This document shows positions 14,607 through 15,688 of a stretch of 15,688 bases of DNA, one piece after another. The stretch spans positions 1 to 15,688 of the forward strand of contig CAZXGG010000079.1 of the NCBI GenBank assembly GCA_964640125.1, read 5' to 3'. A model generated the notes under the pieces. The model had not been told where the DNA came from, did no database searches, and saw only the letters and a list, made by a program, of their open reading frames with translations. Both the position numbers and the translations under genes were made by a program. Each line of letters starts with the position of its first letter. Position 1 is the stretch's first letter. Source of the stretch: G020353115 sp964640125. GTDB taxonomy: Bacteria > Bacteroidota > Bacteroidia > Bacteroidales > VadinHA17.

Positions 14607-15688
14607 ATGGAAAAGAAAAAAATTGTAGTTCTGGGAGCAGGACTGGTCGGAAATGCTATCGCTATTGACCTGAATAATCAGTATGATGTTACAGCAGTGG
14701 ATATTAACCAGGAAGCCCTGGATAAGCTGAGCAAAGAACACAACATCAAAACCGTTAACAGGGATCTGCATACCGGCGATTCAATAAAAGCTGCTGTTGA
14801 GGGATTTGACCTGGTTATCGGAGCAGTACCTGGGTTTATGGGCTTTAATACGGTGAAACATGTTATTCAAGCCGGTAAAAACATGGTTGATATCTCCTTT
14901 TTCCCCCAGGATCCGTTTATCCTGGATGAGGCAGCACGTGAGAACAACGTTACGGTGGTAGTCGATTGTGGTATAGCTCCCGGAATGGGGAATATCATCC
15001 TGGGGTACCACAACCATAACATGGATGTGGATCGGTATGAATGCCTGGTTGGGGGGTTACCGTTTGAGCGGGAATGGCCCTTTGAATACAAGGCAGTATT
15101 TTCTCCCATTGATGTCATTGAAGAGTACATACGGCCTGCAAGGTACATCGAGAATGGGGGACAAATCGTAAAGCAAGCCCTTTCAGATCCTGAACTGGTT
15201 TACTTTGAAAAAATCGGGACACTGGAAGCGTGGAATTCTGATGGCCTCCGCAGCCTCCTGCAAACCATGAACATACCGAACATGATCGAGAAAACACTCC
15301 GGTATCCCGGTTGTATCGAATACCTCAGGGTCCTTCGTGAAAGTGGTTTTTTCTCCTATGAAGAGATCGATGTGGGTGGAAAAAAAATCCGACCCATCGA
15401 ACTTACCTCCAGGCTGCTCTTTCCAAAGTGGAAACTGAAACCGGGAGAAGAAGATTTTACCGTCATGCGCGTTATCATCACCGGATCGGGTAAAGAAATA
15501 ACGTATGAACTGTTTGACCGGTTTGACCGGAAGACCAATACCATTTCCATGGCACGGACAACCGGTTATACCTGCACCGGCGTTGCCAACCTGGTGCTGG
15601 AAGGTAGCTTTGAGAGGAAAGGAATCTGCCCTCCGGAATATGTGGGAGAAAGTGAGGAGAATTTCCGGTTTATGCTGACCTACCTCAA
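14607..15688 (+). CDS. saccharopine dehydrogenase-like oxidoreductase, 3' end cut off
   Basis: The frame opens at ATG 14607 and remains open for 360 codons to the window edge; relatives are about 380-440 residues, so little is missing. The N-terminal Rossmann fold shows IVVLGAGLVGNAIAIDL (6-22), followed by DCGIAPGMGN (120-129) and VGGLP (148-152), which belong to the saccharopine dehydrogenase/lysine dehydrogenase family. The C-terminal domain includes ELFDRFDRKTNTISMARTTG (about 301-320), also typical. Relatives include saccharopine reductase and L-lysine 6-dehydrogenase; substrate specificity cannot be decided from the sequence. It follows the nucleoside transporter by 17 bases and is probably co-transcribed, but no metabolic link between the two is obvious. 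Confidence 0.9.
   Translation, partial: MEKKKIVVLGAGLVGNAIAIDLNNQYDVTAVDINQEALDKLSKEHNIKTVNRDLHTGDSIKAAVEGFDLVIGAVPGFMGFNTVKHVIQAGKNMVDISFFPQDPFILDEAARENNVTVVVDCGIAPGMGNIILGYHNHNMDVDRYECLVGGLPFEREWPFEYKAVFSPIDVIEEYIRPARYIENGGQIVKQALSDPELVYFEKIGTLEAWNSDGLRSLLQTMNIPNMIEKTLRYPGCIEYLRVLRESGFFSYEEIDVGGKKIRPIELTSRLLFPKWKLKPGEEDFTVMRVIITGSGKEITYELFDRFDRKTNTISMARTTGYTCTGVANLVLEGSFERKGICPPEYVGESEENFRFMLTYL

Noticed and set aside
15512..15529. Tandem 9-base repeat (GTTTGACCG twice)
   Set aside because: It encodes FDRFDR, which fits the normal D-x-(Y/F)-D segment of saccharopine dehydrogenases, so it is most likely coincidental codon similarity.
1..15688. Novel defence, mobile or biosynthetic gene system
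   Set aside because: No transposase, integrase, toxin-antitoxin, CRISPR repeat, reverse transcriptase or synthase signature was found on either strand; the content is mostly housekeeping.

Overview
The window looks like ordinary chromosomal core genome from a member of the Bacteroidota, probably Bacteroidales-like. The evidence is a TAnnTTTG-type -7 promoter element ahead of most transcription units, lipoproteins with short lipoboxes, little sign of Shine-Dalgarno sequences, a eukaryote-type glycogen branching enzyme, and L21/L27, GreA, HIT and SerRS proteins with Bacteroidota-like wording. It comes from a draft assembly: exactly 100 N at 11897-11996 mark a scaffold gap inside rplU. No tRNA, rRNA, CRISPR array, insertion sequence or phage gene was seen, and no stretch over 300 bases lacks a gene.

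Layout, left to right. (1) 1-1792, minus strand: a 1,4-alpha-glucan branching enzyme cut by the window edge. (2) A divergent promoter region, then ribF (FMN/FAD synthesis) and ahcY (S-adenosylhomocysteine hydrolase, with its own consensus promoter) on the plus strand. (3) A small lipoprotein with a degenerate Rieske-like domain, convergent with ahcY (the stop codons overlap). It is divergent from a pair of small unknown proteins, one exported and very basic, one membrane-anchored and acidic. (4) greA plus a HIT-family hydrolase, driven by a consensus promoter. (5) A long minus-strand block from 12295 down to 6735: rplU-rpmA, a strong terminator, then serS, a helical lipoprotein, an EamA-type transporter, an S41 protease lipoprotein and ruvC. 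The last four are closely spaced and may form one operon. (6) A plus-strand block from 12437: a bifunctional-nuclease-domain protein with a C-terminal UVR motif, a concentrative nucleoside transporter with an exported N-terminal extension, and a saccharopine-dehydrogenase-like oxidoreductase cut by the right edge.

Most genes are housekeeping: translation (L21, L27, SerRS), transcription elongation (GreA), recombination (RuvC), cofactor and methyl-cycle metabolism (RibF, AhcY), and glycogen synthesis. I found no convincing new multi-gene defence, mobile or biosynthetic system. The places most worth a second look are the Rieske-like lipoprotein that has lost its histidine ligands, the basic/acidic small-protein pair beside it, the S41 protease lacking the usual glutamine, and the unresolved rplU C-terminus.
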